A stretch of 6,065 nucleotides of DNA from Sutterellaceae bacterium (GTDB taxonomy: Bacteria; Pseudomonadota; Gammaproteobacteria; Burkholderiales; Burkholderiaceae_F): the NCBI GenBank assembly GCA_030531135.1, contig JAUNOJ010000110.1, positions 1 to 6,065 of the forward strand. The letters are read 5' to 3'. Every line of letters starts with the position of its first letter. Position 1 is the stretch's first letter. This document shows, piece after piece, positions 5,785 through 6,065 of the stretch. Under the pieces are notes generated by a model that saw only the letters and a list, made by a program, of their open reading frames with translations, did not search any database and was not told the origin of the DNA. Made by a program: the position numbers and the translations under genes.

Positions 5785-6065
5785 ATGTTATTTTCTGAAG
5801 AATGGTTGCGCAGTTGCGTCAATCCTCAGTTGACGACCGATGAGCTTGCCGAAGCCATGACCATGGCCGGGCTTGAAGTCGAAGAAGTTCAGAGCATCGC
5901 CCCGGAATTCACCGGTGTGGTGGTGGGTCACGTTTTGGAATGCGTGGACCATGAAAATTCCGATCACTTGCACGTCTGTAAGGTCGACGCCGGCACGGGC
6001 GAAATCCTGCAAATCGTTTGTGGCGCGCCCAATGTCAAGACGGGCGTGAAGGTGCCGTGTGCCAC
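5785..6065 (+). CDS. pheT: Phenylalanyl-tRNA synthetase beta subunit, N-terminal part (truncated by window edge)
   Basis: The beta subunit partners with PheS, carries the editing site and binds tRNA-Phe. Only 93 codons of a protein of about 800 are present. They begin [20 protein letters not shown] and continue with [10 protein letters not shown], then a tRNA-binding OB-fold domain (from about residue 40: [37 protein letters not shown]), all typical of bacterial PheT. The ATG is preceded by GGAG (5771-5774) and lies 24 bases after the pheS stop, so the two are cotranscribed. The frame is open to the right edge with no defects. Confidence 0.98.
   Translation, partial: MLFSEEWLRSCVNPQLTTDELAEAMTMAGLEVEEVQSIAPEFTGVVVGHVLECVDHENSDHLHVCKVDAGTGEILQIVCGAPNVKTGVKVPCA

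Overview
The window is an ordinary housekeeping block from a proteobacterium, most likely a betaproteobacterium of the order Burkholderiales. The gene order (RelA/SpoT-type synthetase end, tRNA-Val, thrS, infC, rpmI, rplT, pheS, pheT) is one I associate with that order. The moderate GC content and heavy use of TTG for Leu and GAA for Glu would suit a Sutterellaceae-like gut member. That placement is inference, since no rRNA is present. All genes are on the + strand.

Layout: bases 1-891 are the C-terminal part of a (p)ppGpp synthetase/hydrolase. An AT-rich gap holds a promoter (973-1001) for a tRNA-Val(GAC) gene (1014-1090). A 203-base leader follows, then thrS (1294-3216) and infC, which starts at a non-canonical ATA (3262-3783). 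A 161-base structured leader precedes rpmI (3945-4142) and rplT (4162-4518). A strong intrinsic terminator (4578-4617) and a structured 5' region come before pheS (4744-5760). pheT (5785 onward) is cut by the right edge. Together these genes charge tRNA with Thr and Phe, start translation (IF3), supply two 50S proteins (L35, L20) and signal amino-acid starvation.

The most interesting item lies between the tRNA and thrS. A 15-codon reading frame (1115-1162) encodes MRLVEFSRTTTTREQ, with four consecutive Thr codons. A textbook terminator (1191-1232) follows, and a competing antiterminator (1163-1177 with 1199-1216) can be drawn. This has every part of a ribosome-mediated transcription attenuator that would raise ThrRS synthesis when charged tRNA-Thr is scarce. 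The better-known thrS controls are a translational operator in E. coli and T-boxes in Firmicutes. The leader starts only 24 bases after the tRNA CCA end, so tRNA-Val and the attenuator probably share a transcript.

Other points: the relA fragment looks mosaic, Firmicutes-like and GC-rich up to about base 590 and host-like after it, which may be recombination or a chimeric assembly. The rpmI leader can fold so that its Shine-Dalgarno is either free or paired, a candidate L20 autogenous operator. The pheS leader holds two strong hairpins and a short frame with three consecutive Phe codons, but that frame lies on the terminator U-tract, so it is ambiguous.
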